Below are positions 26,124 through 34,621 of a stretch of 64,000 nt of DNA, one piece after another. Both the position numbers and the translations under genes were made by a program. Source of the stretch: a bacterium HR11. GTDB taxonomy: Bacteria > Acidobacteriota > HRBIN11. The notes below the pieces were generated by a model that was not told the DNA's origin, made no database searches, and saw only the letters and a program-made list of their open reading frames with translations. Position 1 is the stretch's first letter; each line of letters begins with the position of its first letter. Where the stretch lies: the NCBI GenBank assembly GCA_002898535.1, contig BEHN01000002.1, forward strand, positions 186,001 through 250,000, written 5' to 3'.

Positions 26124-27827
26124 TCAACGGCGGGGTCGCCAGCCGGGGCCTCGGACGACCCGACCCGGCGTGGCGCCCGTCGGTTCCCCGTCCCGTAAGA
26201 CGGGGACGCCGTTGACGAAGACGTGGAGGACGCCCGTCGCCAGGCGGTGGGGGTCCTCATACGTGGCGTGGTCCTGCATGCGGGCCGGGTCGAAGACGAC
26301 GATGTCGGCGTAGTAGCCGGGCTTCAGGCGGCCCCGCCGGGCAATCCGCAGGTTCCGGGCCGGGAACGACGTCAACCGCCGGATGGCTTCTTCCAGGGGG
26401 ATGATCTTCTCTTCTCGCACGTACCGGCCCAACAGGCGGGCAAAGTTCCCATACGCCCGGGGATGGGGCTTCCAGTTCAGGAACACGCCCTCCGGGGCCG
26501 GGGCCTCGGCGTCCGACCCGAAGGCGACCCAGGGGAGGGCGATCTTCCGGCGGACCTGGTCCTCGTCCATCAGGAAATAGATGGCCTCGACGCGACTGCC
26601 GTCCTCGACGACGAGGTCCATCACCGTCTCCTCCGGCGACTTCCCCCGCAGGGCGGCGACCTCGGCCAGGGTCTTGCCGATGAGGGGTCGGAGGGCTTCG
26701 TTTTTGAAGCCGGCCAGGACGATGTTTTCGGGGCCCGCCAGCAGGTAGAGGTTTTCCCACTCGTCGGAGGGCGTCGTCATCTCCTGACGGACCCGTTCCC
26801 GGACTTGCGGGTCTTTCAGGCGCTCGATCCAGGCCTGGAGGCCGCCTTCCTGGACCCACGGCGGCATGGCCGCGTCGAGGCCCGTGGCCCCGGCCGTGTA
26901 GACGTAAATGTCAGCCGTGATCGGGAGGCCCTCGGCGCGGGCGGCCTCGATTTTGCGGATGGCCGCCTCCAGCTTCGGCCAGTTGACCCGTCCCGCCGCC
27001 TTGAAGTGGTAGATCTCGGCCCGGATGCCCGCCCGACGGGCGATGGTGATGACCTCGTCGATGGCCTCCAGGAGGCGATGGCCCTCGCTCCGGATGTGGG
27101 AGATGTACATCCCGCCGTACCGGGCGGCGACCCGGGCCAGTTCGACGAGCTCGTCCGTCCGGGCATAGGCGCCCGGTGCATAGATGAGGGCCGAGCCGAC
27201 GCCGAGGGCGCCCTCCTCCATCGCCTGCCGGACGAGGTCCTTCATACGTTCGAGCTCGGCCGGCGTCGGCGCCCGATTCTCGTAGCCCAGGACGTGGACC
27301 CGCACGGTCGTCGCCCCGACGAAGGACGCCACGTTGGGGGCGACGCCCCGCCGGACCAGGTACTCAAGGTACTCTCCCAGGGTCGTCCACTCGATGTCGT
27401 ACCGGATGTCTCCCTGCTGGCGCTTCATCTCCGCCTTCATGGCGTCGTTGAGGGGACCCATCGACCAGCCCTCGCCGAAGACCTCGAGGGTGACGCCCTG
27501 CCGGATGTCGCTCAAGGCCCGGCCGTCGGCGATCAACGACTCGGTCGCCCAGCTCAGCATGTTGATGAACCCCGGGGCGACGGCGAGGCCCGTGGCGTCG
27601 ATTTCCAGACGACCTCGCGCTCGGCCGAGCCGGCCGACCCGGGCGATCGTGTCCCCCCGGATGGCGACGTCGCCGACGAAGGACGGGCGGCCGCTCCCGT
27701 CGTAGACGCGGCCGTTCCGGATGACGACGTCGTAAATCGCTTCGGGCGCCGGCCCGGCGGCCCCGCCGCTCAGGAGCCCCAGGCCCAATAGCCAACATCC
27801 CAGGAAGCACCACCGTCGGACCATCAC
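26124..27827 (-). CDS. secreted amidohydrolase, D-aminoacylase-like
   Basis: A 567-residue amidohydrolase-superfamily protein with an N-terminal signal peptide (about residues 1-25). The layout matches N-acyl-D-amino-acid deacylase: small beta domain (YDVVIRNGRVYDGSG), TIM barrel, and a return beta domain (LKPGYYADIVVFDP). Retained metal-site features are YISHIRSEG, IYHFKAAG and FGSDAEA. The usual HxH motif after PGFID is replaced by INMLSW (88-93), and the bridging Cys of GNCG is replaced by E119 (FGEGWSMGP). This variant may use one metal or different chemistry. Likely substrate is a cyclic or acylated amino acid or peptide. It ends 16 bases from the glycosyltransferase gene, in convergent orientation. 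Confidence 0.82.
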   Translation of the reverse strand: MMVRRWCFLGCWLLGLGLLSGGAAGPAPEAIYDVVIRNGRVYDGSGRPSFVGDVAIRGDTIARVGRLGRARGRLEIDATGLAVAPGFINMLSWATESLIADGRALSDIRQGVTLEVFGEGWSMGPLNDAMKAEMKRQQGDIRYDIEWTTLGEYLEYLVRRGVAPNVASFVGATTVRVHVLGYENRAPTPAELERMKDLVRQAMEEGALGVGSALIYAPGAYARTDELVELARVAARYGGMYISHIRSEGHRLLEAIDEVITIARRAGIRAEIYHFKAAGRVNWPKLEAAIRKIEAARAEGLPITADIYVYTAGATGLDAAMPPWVQEGGLQAWIERLKDPQVRERVRQEMTTPSDEWENLYLLAGPENIVLAGFKNEALRPLIGKTLAEVAALRGKSPEETVMDLVVEDGSRVEAIYFLMDEDQVRRKIALPWVAFGSDAEAPAPEGVFLNWKPHPRAYGNFARLLGRYVREEKIIPLEEAIRRLTSFPARNLRIARRGRLKPGYYADIVVFDPARMQDHATYEDPHRLATGVLHVFVNGVPVLRDGEPTGATPGRVVRGPGWRPRR

Positions 27828-28372
27828 CTCATCCCCCTTTCAGGCAGGTCGGCAGATGGGCAGTAGGCAAAGGGCATAGAGCATAGCAGAGCCGTTCAGT
27901 TCGTGAGACTTGGAACGATGGATACCCCCTTGCTTCTAAGCCTGCCGCCGAGCGGCCTTCCCAAATGGCCGAATTCCCAAACTGCCGAACTCCCCAATTG
28001 CCCTTTGCCTATCAGAGCCGTTCGGTTGGGAGAAATGCGGGTCCCATCCGGGAAAACGATGGTCCGGCCATCTCGATTTTTCAAACTTCCTCCGGATGAC
28101 CCGGCCATGACGGGCGGTGCATGGAGATGACGCCCGCAGGACGGCGGGCTCTCTACGGAAGGCACCGGTATGACGGCCGGCGTTCCGGGAATAGACGCCC
28201 GTCGCCCGACCGGCCCATCGGCCGACCGGCCGACCTGCCCATCTGCCGACGGCCCATCTGCCCATCTGCCTATTTGCCGACCTGCCCAACTGCCGAATAC
28301 TTGAAACATCATGCTTTCGTGGAGGTACCCTTTCCGCTCTCCATCTCACTTCTCACCGCCCAAACGGGTCTG
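27828..28372. other. spacer made of octamers and inverted 80-bp repeats
   Basis: No gene. It holds forward octamers at about 27842-27880, reverse octamers at about 27965-28008, a forward copy of the 80-bp repeat (28009-28090), a GACGCCCGC/GGCGGGC palindrome near 28129, a run of reverse octamers at about 28220-28300, and an inverse, more diverged copy of the 80-bp repeat (28301-28380). Confidence 0.8.
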
Positions 28373-29323
28373 CTATCTGTACCGATGGGGCCAGCGGGCC
28401 CGCGCATAAGCCATCAGGGCGTCCTCCGAGCTGTACCGGACCTCGAAGTCGTACTGGGCCGAAAAGCGGTCCGTCCGACCGACCCAGGGGTACCGGATGA
28501 AGTCCAGGATCGAAGGTGGGAATGGAAGCAAGCGGAGGGTCCAGCCGAGGGCGACCAGGGGATATAGGAGCCAAGCCGGGAGCCAGACGACCGGTTTGCG
28601 CAGACGCCGGACAATCTCCGAGTACCGCAGGGTCCCATGACCGGCGACGTTGAAGACGCCGACGGGTCGACGCCGGACGGCCCAGTGCAAGAGCCGTTGC
28701 ATGTCCTCTTCGTGGAGGAACTGGAGCGGCGGGTCGTAGCCCCGGACGCCGACCATGACGGGCAGGTCGGTCATCGCCGTCACGATGTTTCGAGTATTCG
28801 GCCCTAGGACGATCGGAGCCCGGACCATGAAGACGCCGACCTCGGGATGCGCCTGCATGAACGCGAGGACCATCGTATCCACGAGGGCCTTATGCTTGGA
28901 GTACAAATACGAGGGATGGCCCCGACGGGGGTAGTCCTCGTCGACGGCCGGGGGATTGTCCGGATGGGGCCCGTAAGACGTCGTGCTGCTTAAGTAAAGC
29001 AGATAGGGCACGCCGGCCGCGAGGACACACGTCAGGACGTTGCGGGTGCCCTCGACGTCCACCCGGTATTCCAAGGCCGGGTCGTGGGTCGGATTGAAGA
29101 CCCAGGCCAGGTGGACCAGGGTGTCGACCCGATGCTCTCGTAAGACATCGGCCAGGCTGGGGTCGACCACGTCGAGATGGAAGAAGTGCCAGCCCGTCGT
29201 GTCCGGAGGGGTCCGGACGTCATTGCCGCCGACCCACTCGACGTCGGGGTCTTCCCGGCAGGCCCGGATCAAACCTCGGGCCAGATAGCCCGCACATCCG
29301 GTGATGAAGACACGAAAGCCCAT
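28373..29323 (-). CDS. NAD(P)-dependent epimerase/dehydratase (extended SDR)
   Basis: A 316-residue extended short-chain dehydrogenase. The Rossmann motif is TGCAGYLARG at the N-terminus, followed by DV and VHLAW, the active-site SSTTSYG and YLYSKHK (Tyr and Lys of YxxxK). The C-terminal half carries the substrate part. Such proteins act on nucleotide sugars or related polyols; substrate is not readable from sequence. The start at 29323 has GGGAGGACGGCG upstream. It is the gene next to the insertion sequence, and its upstream region is partly CTCATRG-type heptamers (29338-29370). Confidence 0.88.
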   Translation of the reverse strand: MGFRVFITGCAGYLARGLIRACREDPDVEWVGGNDVRTPPDTTGWHFFHLDVVDPSLADVLREHRVDTLVHLAWVFNPTHDPALEYRVDVEGTRNVLTCVLAAGVPYLLYLSSTTSYGPHPDNPPAVDEDYPRRGHPSYLYSKHKALVDTMVLAFMQAHPEVGVFMVRAPIVLGPNTRNIVTAMTDLPVMVGVRGYDPPLQFLHEEDMQRLLHWAVRRRPVGVFNVAGHGTLRYSEIVRRLRKPVVWLPAWLLYPLVALGWTLRLLPFPPSILDFIRYPWVGRTDRFSAQYDFEVRYSSEDALMAYARARWPHRYR

Positions 29324-29441
29324 CGCCGTCCTCCCATCGGCTCATGGCTCATAGTTCCTGACTCATGGGACCATGGGGCCGAATGACGGTCCTCTTTCGG
29401 CTTCCCCTTCCAAGCGGGATGACGGTTCGACGCTCACTATA

Positions 29442-30880
29442 CTCGTTGCCTCACGAAAAGATCTTGCCGAAGACATGGGTCATTGCCTCACGAAAATTCT
29501 ATCCGAGATTTCCGGCCGCTACGATGGAATCTTCATCCCGGACCGCCGAGGGGTTTCCCTGCGGGCCACCTGCCGCCACAGCCGGTCCTGCAAGCGACGG
29601 ATGTGCCGATGGAGCTCGGCGGGATGGAGGCCCTCGAAGACCTGCCGAAGCCGCTCCTTCTGGGCGGGTTCGATGCGGGGGTCGGCCATCAGCCGCTGGT
29701 AGGGCGTCTGGGGCGCATCATAGCGGCGCCGGAGGCGACTGCCCTGGCGGACCTTCTCGACCCAGCGCACGCTGGCCTGGAAGAAGTTCAGGTAGAGGCG
29801 CAAGTAGCCGTAGAGCTCCTGCAAGATCCGGAGCTCGGCCTCGGTCTCATACCGGGCATAGCCGACGAACCGGCGGATGGCCATGAAGTTCTTCTGCTCG
29901 ACGTAGCAGTTGTCATTCTTCCGCTCAGGCCGACTCCGGGTGAAGGTGATGCCATGCTGAGTGCAGTAGGCCAGAAGATGGGCGTTAATAAACTCCGAGC
30001 CATTATCTGAATCGAGGCCCCGCAGGGGGAAGGGCAGACGCTGGCGGATGCGGTCCAGGGCCTCCACCGTCCAGACCTGAGCTTTGTTACGCAGGGCCTC
30101 CATCTCCGTCCATCCCGTGGAGACGTCGGTCAGATTCAAGGTACACAGGCACATCCCCCGGCTGTCGCCCCCGTCGTGGGCCACCAAGTCGGCCTCCATG
30201 AAGCCCGGGGCGGCATCGTCCCAGTCGGCGAAGGTCCGGATGGGGATTTGGTGCTTAAGCATCCCGCCCGGTTTCGTCCGGGTCCGGCGGCGTAGAGCCA
30301 GCCTGCGGCGTTCTGGTGCCAGGAGGCGGTCGATGGTGGCGGCGCTGATGGGGCGCAACTTCTCGGTGACCTCCGCGTCCCAGGGCCATGCATGGCAAGC
30401 CGCCAGACGTTCCATCCAGACGGGTAGCATAGCCGCCATCCGTTTCCCACAGGGCATGTCCATCATCCCCCAGAGCTCCCTCAGGGCCCGGGCGACGGCC
30501 CCGTCATAGACCCGACGCCGGGGACGTCGGACCGAGGCCCCCAGGACGCCGACGACATAGCGCCTCGGCCCGACCCGGACCCGCCGACCGTGATGACGCA
30601 AAAGCCAAGCCGCGTACTTGCGGTGGTACCCCAGAAGGCCGACCCCCTCGTCGAGGATGCGGCCCTTCTCTTTCCGATTCCGGGTCCGGCGGTAGCGTTC
30701 CGCCAGGACCTGGGCCATCTTCCTGCGTTCCCTCATCGTCCACGGCCTCCTCATCTCCGCCCTCCGGTCTCAGGCATCCCCCAAAATTCAGCCTGGGACC
30801 GGCCTCGGGCGACCTTTCGGCAAGATCTTTTCATGAGGCAACGAGGGCGATTTGGGAAAGATCTGGGGTGAGGCAAATCG
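29442..30880 (-). mobile_element. insertion sequence with DDE transposase (KGRILDE / integrase-core group)
   Basis: One transposase gene between ends that each carry two TTGCCTCA motifs. The best inverted repeat is 28 bp with a single mismatch: 29444-29471 against 30816-30843 (CGTTGCCTCAYGAAAAGATC, then TTGCCGAA). A second motif copy is at 29482-29500 on the left and at 30869-30879 (plus strand GTGAGGCAAAT) on the right. A likely 5-bp target duplication CTATA flanks the element at 29437-29441 and 30881-30885. The right-hand copy is immediately followed by TTGACA, the -35 of the ABC operon. Confidence 0.85.
29519..30754 (-). CDS. IS transposase, DDE integrase core
   Basis: A 411-residue transposase. 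The N-terminal part (KEKGRILDEGVGLLGYHRKYAAWLL) matches the helix-turn-helix region of a known group of integrase-core transposases. The catalytic triad is intact: D189 in FMEADLVAHDGG, D250 in LDSDNGSEFIN, and E286 in NCYVEQKN, with 35 residues between the last two. So the element may still move. Start at 30754 has GGAGG upstream; a second ATG six codons later (MRERRKMAQ) has an even better GAGGAGG site. Stop codon lies 19 bases from the inner left repeat. Confidence 0.92.
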   Translation of the reverse strand: MRRPWTMRERRKMAQVLAERYRRTRNRKEKGRILDEGVGLLGYHRKYAAWLLRHHGRRVRVGPRRYVVGVLGASVRRPRRRVYDGAVARALRELWGMMDMPCGKRMAAMLPVWMERLAACHAWPWDAEVTEKLRPISAATIDRLLAPERRRLALRRRTRTKPGGMLKHQIPIRTFADWDDAAPGFMEADLVAHDGGDSRGMCLCTLNLTDVSTGWTEMEALRNKAQVWTVEALDRIRQRLPFPLRGLDSDNGSEFINAHLLAYCTQHGITFTRSRPERKNDNCYVEQKNFMAIRRFVGYARYETEAELRILQELYGYLRLYLNFFQASVRWVEKVRQGSRLRRRYDAPQTPYQRLMADPRIEPAQKERLRQVFEGLHPAELHRHIRRLQDRLWRQVARRETPRRSGMKIPS

Positions 30881-30885
30881 CTATA

Positions 30886-30913
30886 TTGACAGGCGGAGGG
30901 CGTCGTCTACAAT
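30886..30913 (+). promoter_or_regulatory. promoter of the GldA-F-G ABC operon
   Basis: TTGACA at 30886-30891, 16-base spacer, TACAAT at 30908-30913. It begins right at the edge of the insertion sequence. The ATP-binding gene starts 130 bases downstream. Confidence 0.75.
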
Positions 30914-31044
30914 ATCGAATCCAACCCGCATGACTTCCTGCAATGCGTCGGTGGCCTTCAAACCGACGTGGCACATCCGTCGTCTGATGAGGAAGGTGGG
31001 CATTCTGTCTCTCGCCGAGACGACTTGCGGCAGAGGAGGCACCC

Positions 31045-32013
31045 ATGATCGAGGCGATGGGCTTGACCAAGTACTACGGACCCCGGGCGGCGATCCAGAA
31101 CGTGACTTTCTCGGTCGCGCCGGGGCAGATTGCGGGCTTCCTGGGCGTCAACGGGGCCGGCAAGACCACGACGATGCGCATCCTGGCGTGCTACCTCTAT
31201 CCGACGGAGGGCACGGCCCGCGTGGCCGGCTACGACATCCTGAGCCATCCCCTGGAGGTCCGCCGGGCGACGGGCTACATGCCGGAGCATCCCCTGCTGT
31301 ACAACGAGATGACGGTCCAGTCCTTCCTGCGGTTTGTGGCCGGCTTGCGGGGCGTGCCCCGTCGGCAGATCGCCGAGCGCATCGATACGGTCATCGAGCA
31401 GTGCGGCCTGAAGGAGGTCGCCGACCGGATCATCGGCCGCCTTTCCCGGGGGTACCGCCAGCGGGTCGGGATCGCCCAGGCCCTGATTCACGACCCGCCC
31501 GTCTTGATCTTGGACGAGCCGACGATCGGTTTAGACCCCAGGCAGATCCTGGAAATCCGGGAGCTCATCCGGTCTCTACGGGGCCGGCACACGGTCCTCT
31601 TCAGCAGTCACATCCTATACGAGGTCACGCAAGTCTGCGACAGCGTGGTCGTCATCCACGAGGGCCGCATCGTCGCCCAGGGTTCGCTGGAGGAACTCCA
31701 GCGCGGTCTGATGGCCGAGCACCGCCTGCGGGTCCGCTTCCTCCGGTCGGCCGACGGCCTGCCGACCCGCATCCAAGAGGTCCCGGGCGTCTTAGGGGTC
31801 GAGGCCCTGGACGGGCCGTCCCAGTTTCTGATCCGGCTGGAACCCCGGGAGGAGGTCGTCGCCGAGACCATCCGGTGGCTCTCGAACCAGGCCTGGGGCC
31901 TCGTCGAGGCCCGGCGGGAGACCCTGACCCTGGAGGACATCTTCATCCAGCTGACGACGGGCCGGACGCCCGTGCCGGCCGAGGAACCCGAAGTCCAGGA
32001 GGCGTCGGTATGA
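31045..32013 (+). CDS. gldA: ABC transporter ATP-binding protein, GldA-like
   Basis: A 322-residue ATPase subunit. Walker A is GVNGAGKTT, the signature LSRGYRQRVGIAQAL (LSxGxxQ with G-Y), Walker B LILDEPTIGLD, then the H-loop in FSSHILYEV. The C-terminal extension (residues 215-322) is typical of ABC-2/NosF/GldA exporters. It is the first gene of a four-part set with the permease, a GldG-like protein and a DUF4340 protein, overlapping the permease by four bases. In Bacteroidetes such sets are tied to gliding; elsewhere the substrate is unknown, so the gene symbol shows resemblance only. Confidence 0.9.
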   Translation: MIEAMGLTKYYGPRAAIQNVTFSVAPGQIAGFLGVNGAGKTTTMRILACYLYPTEGTARVAGYDILSHPLEVRRATGYMPEHPLLYNEMTVQSFLRFVAGLRGVPRRQIAERIDTVIEQCGLKEVADRIIGRLSRGYRQRVGIAQALIHDPPVLILDEPTIGLDPRQILEIRELIRSLRGRHTVLFSSHILYEVTQVCDSVVVIHEGRIVAQGSLEELQRGLMAEHRLRVRFLRSADGLPTRIQEVPGVLGVEALDGPSQFLIRLEPREEVVAETIRWLSNQAWGLVEARRETLTLEDIFIQLTTGRTPVPAEEPEVQEASV

Positions 32014-32792
32014 ACCTGCGGTCGATTTACTGGATCTTTCGGAAGGAAATGTCCATCTACCTGGCGACCCCCCTGGCCTACATCATCGCCGCCGTCTTTC
32101 TGGCCCTGGCGGGGTTCATGTTTTACAGCATCATGCTGTACTTCGCCCAGAACTACGCCCGTATGGCCATGATGGGCACGGAGAACCTCGACCTGACGCA
32201 GGAGATCCTCCGGCCCTTCCTGGGAAACCTGGCCTTCCTGTTCCTGCTCATCGTCCCCCTGATGACCATGCGCCTGCTGGCCGAGGAGCGCCGCCTGGGG
32301 ACGATCGAACTCCTGATGACCTCGCCGGTCCGGACGGTCGAGATCGTCCTGGGGAAGTTCCTGGCCGGCGTGGCGATGAACTTCCTGATCTACCTCCTGA
32401 CGATCGTGTTCCCCCTGTTCCTGCGACTGTACGGCCGACCTGACTGGGGTCCGGTCATCAGCGGCTACCTGGGCGTCCTGCTCCTGCTGATGGCCTTTGT
32501 CGGCCTCTCGATGTTCGCTTCAGCTATCACGTCGAGCCAGTTGGTCGCCGCCGCCGTGAGCTTCGGGATGCTGATCATGCTCTGGATCATCGGGTGGATC
32601 TCCTACGGCCAAATCGCTTCCGGGCCCCTTCAGCGAATCGTCCAGTACATCTCCATCGTCGACCACCTGGAAGACTTCTATAAGGGCGTCATCGACAGCC
32701 AACACGTCGTCTACTTCCTGTCCCTGACGCTGTTCGGGCTTTCCCTGACCTATCTGGCGATCGAATCCCATCGATGGAGGGCGACGTCATGA
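32010..32792 (+). CDS. gldF: ABC-2 type permease, GldF-like
   Basis: A 260-residue membrane protein with six hydrophobic helices, including AYIIAAVFLALAGFMFYSIM and VAAAVSFGMLIMLWIIGWIS. The cytoplasmic LLAEERRLGTIELLMTSPV segment is the coupling region typical of ABC-2 exporters. The ATG overlaps the preceding stop codon (ATGA), and the gene overlaps the next one the same way, so the three are translationally coupled. Confidence 0.9.
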   Translation: MNLRSIYWIFRKEMSIYLATPLAYIIAAVFLALAGFMFYSIMLYFAQNYARMAMMGTENLDLTQEILRPFLGNLAFLFLLIVPLMTMRLLAEERRLGTIELLMTSPVRTVEIVLGKFLAGVAMNFLIYLLTIVFPLFLRLYGRPDWGPVISGYLGVLLLLMAFVGLSMFASAITSSQLVAAAVSFGMLIMLWIIGWISYGQIASGPLQRIVQYISIVDHLEDFYKGVIDSQHVVYFLSLTLFGLSLTYLAIESHRWRATS

Positions 32793-34351
32793 AGCGGTGG
32801 GTCCGGCATCTGCCCCTTCCCCTGGCCGTCCTGGGGATGGTCCTCTTCGGGGTCGCTCAGTACCTGAAGTGGCCCACCTGGATCGGCCTGAGTGCATTTG
32901 TCCTGGCGGCCGTCATGCTGGTCGTCGGGCTTCTCATGGAGCTGGAAGCCTTCGCCCTGCTCCAGCGACGGGGTGCCCGCTTTGGGTTCTCTGTGGCCGT
33001 CGCCGCCCTCTTTGTCCTGGCCATCGTCGTCTCGGCCAACGTCATCGCCTCCCGACATGCCCGGCGGTGGGACCTCACGGAGCTCCAGATGTTCAGCCTC
33101 AGCGACCAGACCCGGAAAGTCCTGGGCCAGCTCAAGGAGCCCGTCCGCATCATCGGCTTCTTCACGGCCGACAACCGGGTCAACGAGCGGCGGTTTGACG
33201 ACCTGATGGAGGAGTACCGGGCCGTCTCGCCCCACATCAGGGTCGAGAAGTACGATCCCACGCTGTACCCCACGCTGGCCCAGCAGTTTCAGATCACGGC
33301 CGCCCAGATGGTCGTCGTCGCCCGGAAGGACCGCTTCGAGAAGACGCAAGACGTCACCGAGGCCGGCATCACCAGCGCCCTGATCCGACTCTTGTACCCG
33401 GAGAAGCCCGTCGTCTGCTACCTGACGGGCCACGGGGAACTGCCCCTGTCGGCCTTTCAGCAAGCCGGCGCCGTCAGCGGCTTTCGGCGGGTCGCCGAGC
33501 GAGAAAACTACGAATTCAAGGAGATCCCCTTCTTCGACGAATCCCGGGAGAAGGAGTGCCGGGTCGTCCTGATCGTCGGCCCCAAGTACGAACCCCCGAC
33601 CAAAGAGACGGATGCCCTGAGTCTCTTCTTACAGAAGGGCGGCCGCGTGTGGGTCAACATCGAGGCTGACGCTCACCCCCGGTGGATCGAGTGGCTCCAG
33701 GGTCTGGGCGTCCGGGTCTACCAGGACGTCGTCGTCGACCCCGTCCAGGCGATGGTCGGGAGCGACCCCTCGGTCGCCCAGATGAACACCCGGCCGGGGT
33801 CGCCCCTGTCGGTCCAGCGCTCGACGCCGGGCTTCATCGCCTACGGCCAGACCGTGCAGGCCCTCAGCGACGTCGCCGGAAGCCGGGAGGCCGAGGTCGC
33901 CCTGACGACGACCCAGTACAGTTGGGCCGACCGGAATCGGAACCTGAACTTTGATGAGGGCACGGACGAGAAGGGCCCCCTGACGGTCGGCGCCCTGGTC
34001 CGCTTCACGAAGCCGTCGGAGAAGCCGACCGGCACCGCCGGCGGGAAGGAAGCCAAGAAGGAAGAGACGGGCCTGAAGGTCGAGGGCCGGTTGGCCGTCG
34101 TCGGGGACGCCGACTGGCTGACGGACAACCTCATCGGCGTGGCCGGCAACGCCGTCATCGCCCTCAACATGCTGGCCTGGCTGTCTCAGCGGGAGGTCCT
34201 GATCAGCGAGAAGAAGCCGGGCGCCCTGCGCATCCAGTTGGACCGTCTGCTCCGGCAGAATGCCCTCTTTCGTTCCCTGACGGTCATCCTCATGCCGGGC
34301 CTGATGGTCGCCCTCGGCGTGGTCACGTGGGTCCGGCGGCGGAAGCTGTGA
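32789..34351 (+). CDS. gldG: GldG-like ABC transporter accessory protein
   Basis: A 520-residue membrane protein: three helices near the N-terminus (LPLAVLGMVLFGVAQYL, LSAFVLAAVMLVVGLLM, FSVAVAALFVLAIVVSAN), a large extracytoplasmic GldG/IFT52-like domain (WDLTELQMFSLSDQTRKVL, IIGFFTADN..., VCYLTGHGELPL, GGRVWVNIEAD), and a C-terminal helix. The ATG at 32789 overlaps the permease stop codon and has GGAGG upstream. It works with the GldA-F exporter; in gliding bacteria the complex helps cell-surface machinery, while in other phyla its role is open. Confidence 0.88.
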   Translation: MKRWVRHLPLPLAVLGMVLFGVAQYLKWPTWIGLSAFVLAAVMLVVGLLMELEAFALLQRRGARFGFSVAVAALFVLAIVVSANVIASRHARRWDLTELQMFSLSDQTRKVLGQLKEPVRIIGFFTADNRVNERRFDDLMEEYRAVSPHIRVEKYDPTLYPTLAQQFQITAAQMVVVARKDRFEKTQDVTEAGITSALIRLLYPEKPVVCYLTGHGELPLSAFQQAGAVSGFRRVAERENYEFKEIPFFDESREKECRVVLIVGPKYEPPTKETDALSLFLQKGGRVWVNIEADAHPRWIEWLQGLGVRVYQDVVVDPVQAMVGSDPSVAQMNTRPGSPLSVQRSTPGFIAYGQTVQALSDVAGSREAEVALTTTQYSWADRNRNLNFDEGTDEKGPLTVGALVRFTKPSEKPTGTAGGKEAKKEETGLKVEGRLAVVGDADWLTDNLIGVAGNAVIALNMLAWLSQREVLISEKKPGALRIQLDRLLRQNALFRSLTVILMPGLMVALGVVTWVRRRKL

Positions 34352-34438
34352 GGAGACGGCCATTCAGCAGTTCGGCAGTCCGGGGATTCGGCCCATAGGG
34401 GAAGGCGACTATCCGTTGGGATGGCCCATTTCCTTTGA

Positions 34439-34561
34439 ATCCGACCATAGACCCCAGACCCCAGACCATAGACCGGCTTGGGCCCAGGGGCCTATGGTCC
34501 ATGGTCTATGGTCCATGGTCTGGGGTCGGATGCCGAGGGTCCGATCCCGGTCCCGTCGGAT
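34439..34561 (+). repeat. 123-bp palindromic element, copy 2
   Basis: Begins ATCCGACCATAGACCCCAG and closes GGTCTGGGGTCGGATGCCGA plus CGATCCCGGTCCCGTCGGAT. Left and right arms are complementary over about 30 bases. It matches 15873-15996 in inverse orientation. Forward octamers (about 34362-34400) and reverse octamers (about 34562-34600) lie on either side of it, so it sits in the middle of a paired-array spacer. Confidence 0.85.
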
Positions 34562-34621
34562 CTCTGTCCGATGGCCGAGCTCCCGAACTGCCGAATTCTC
34601 GAACCCCCGGAGGTGCCGACG

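Noticed and set aside
29442-30880. IS ends as the source of the 123-bp palindromes
   Set aside because: The ends (TTGCCTCAC) share nothing with the palindrome ends (ATCCGAC), so this transposase is unlikely to move them.
30852-32792. One continuous open frame from the IS edge to the end of the permease gene
   Set aside because: The first 385 codons are an out-of-frame mirror of the ATP-binding gene; the real permease starts at 32010 with an ATGA overlap.
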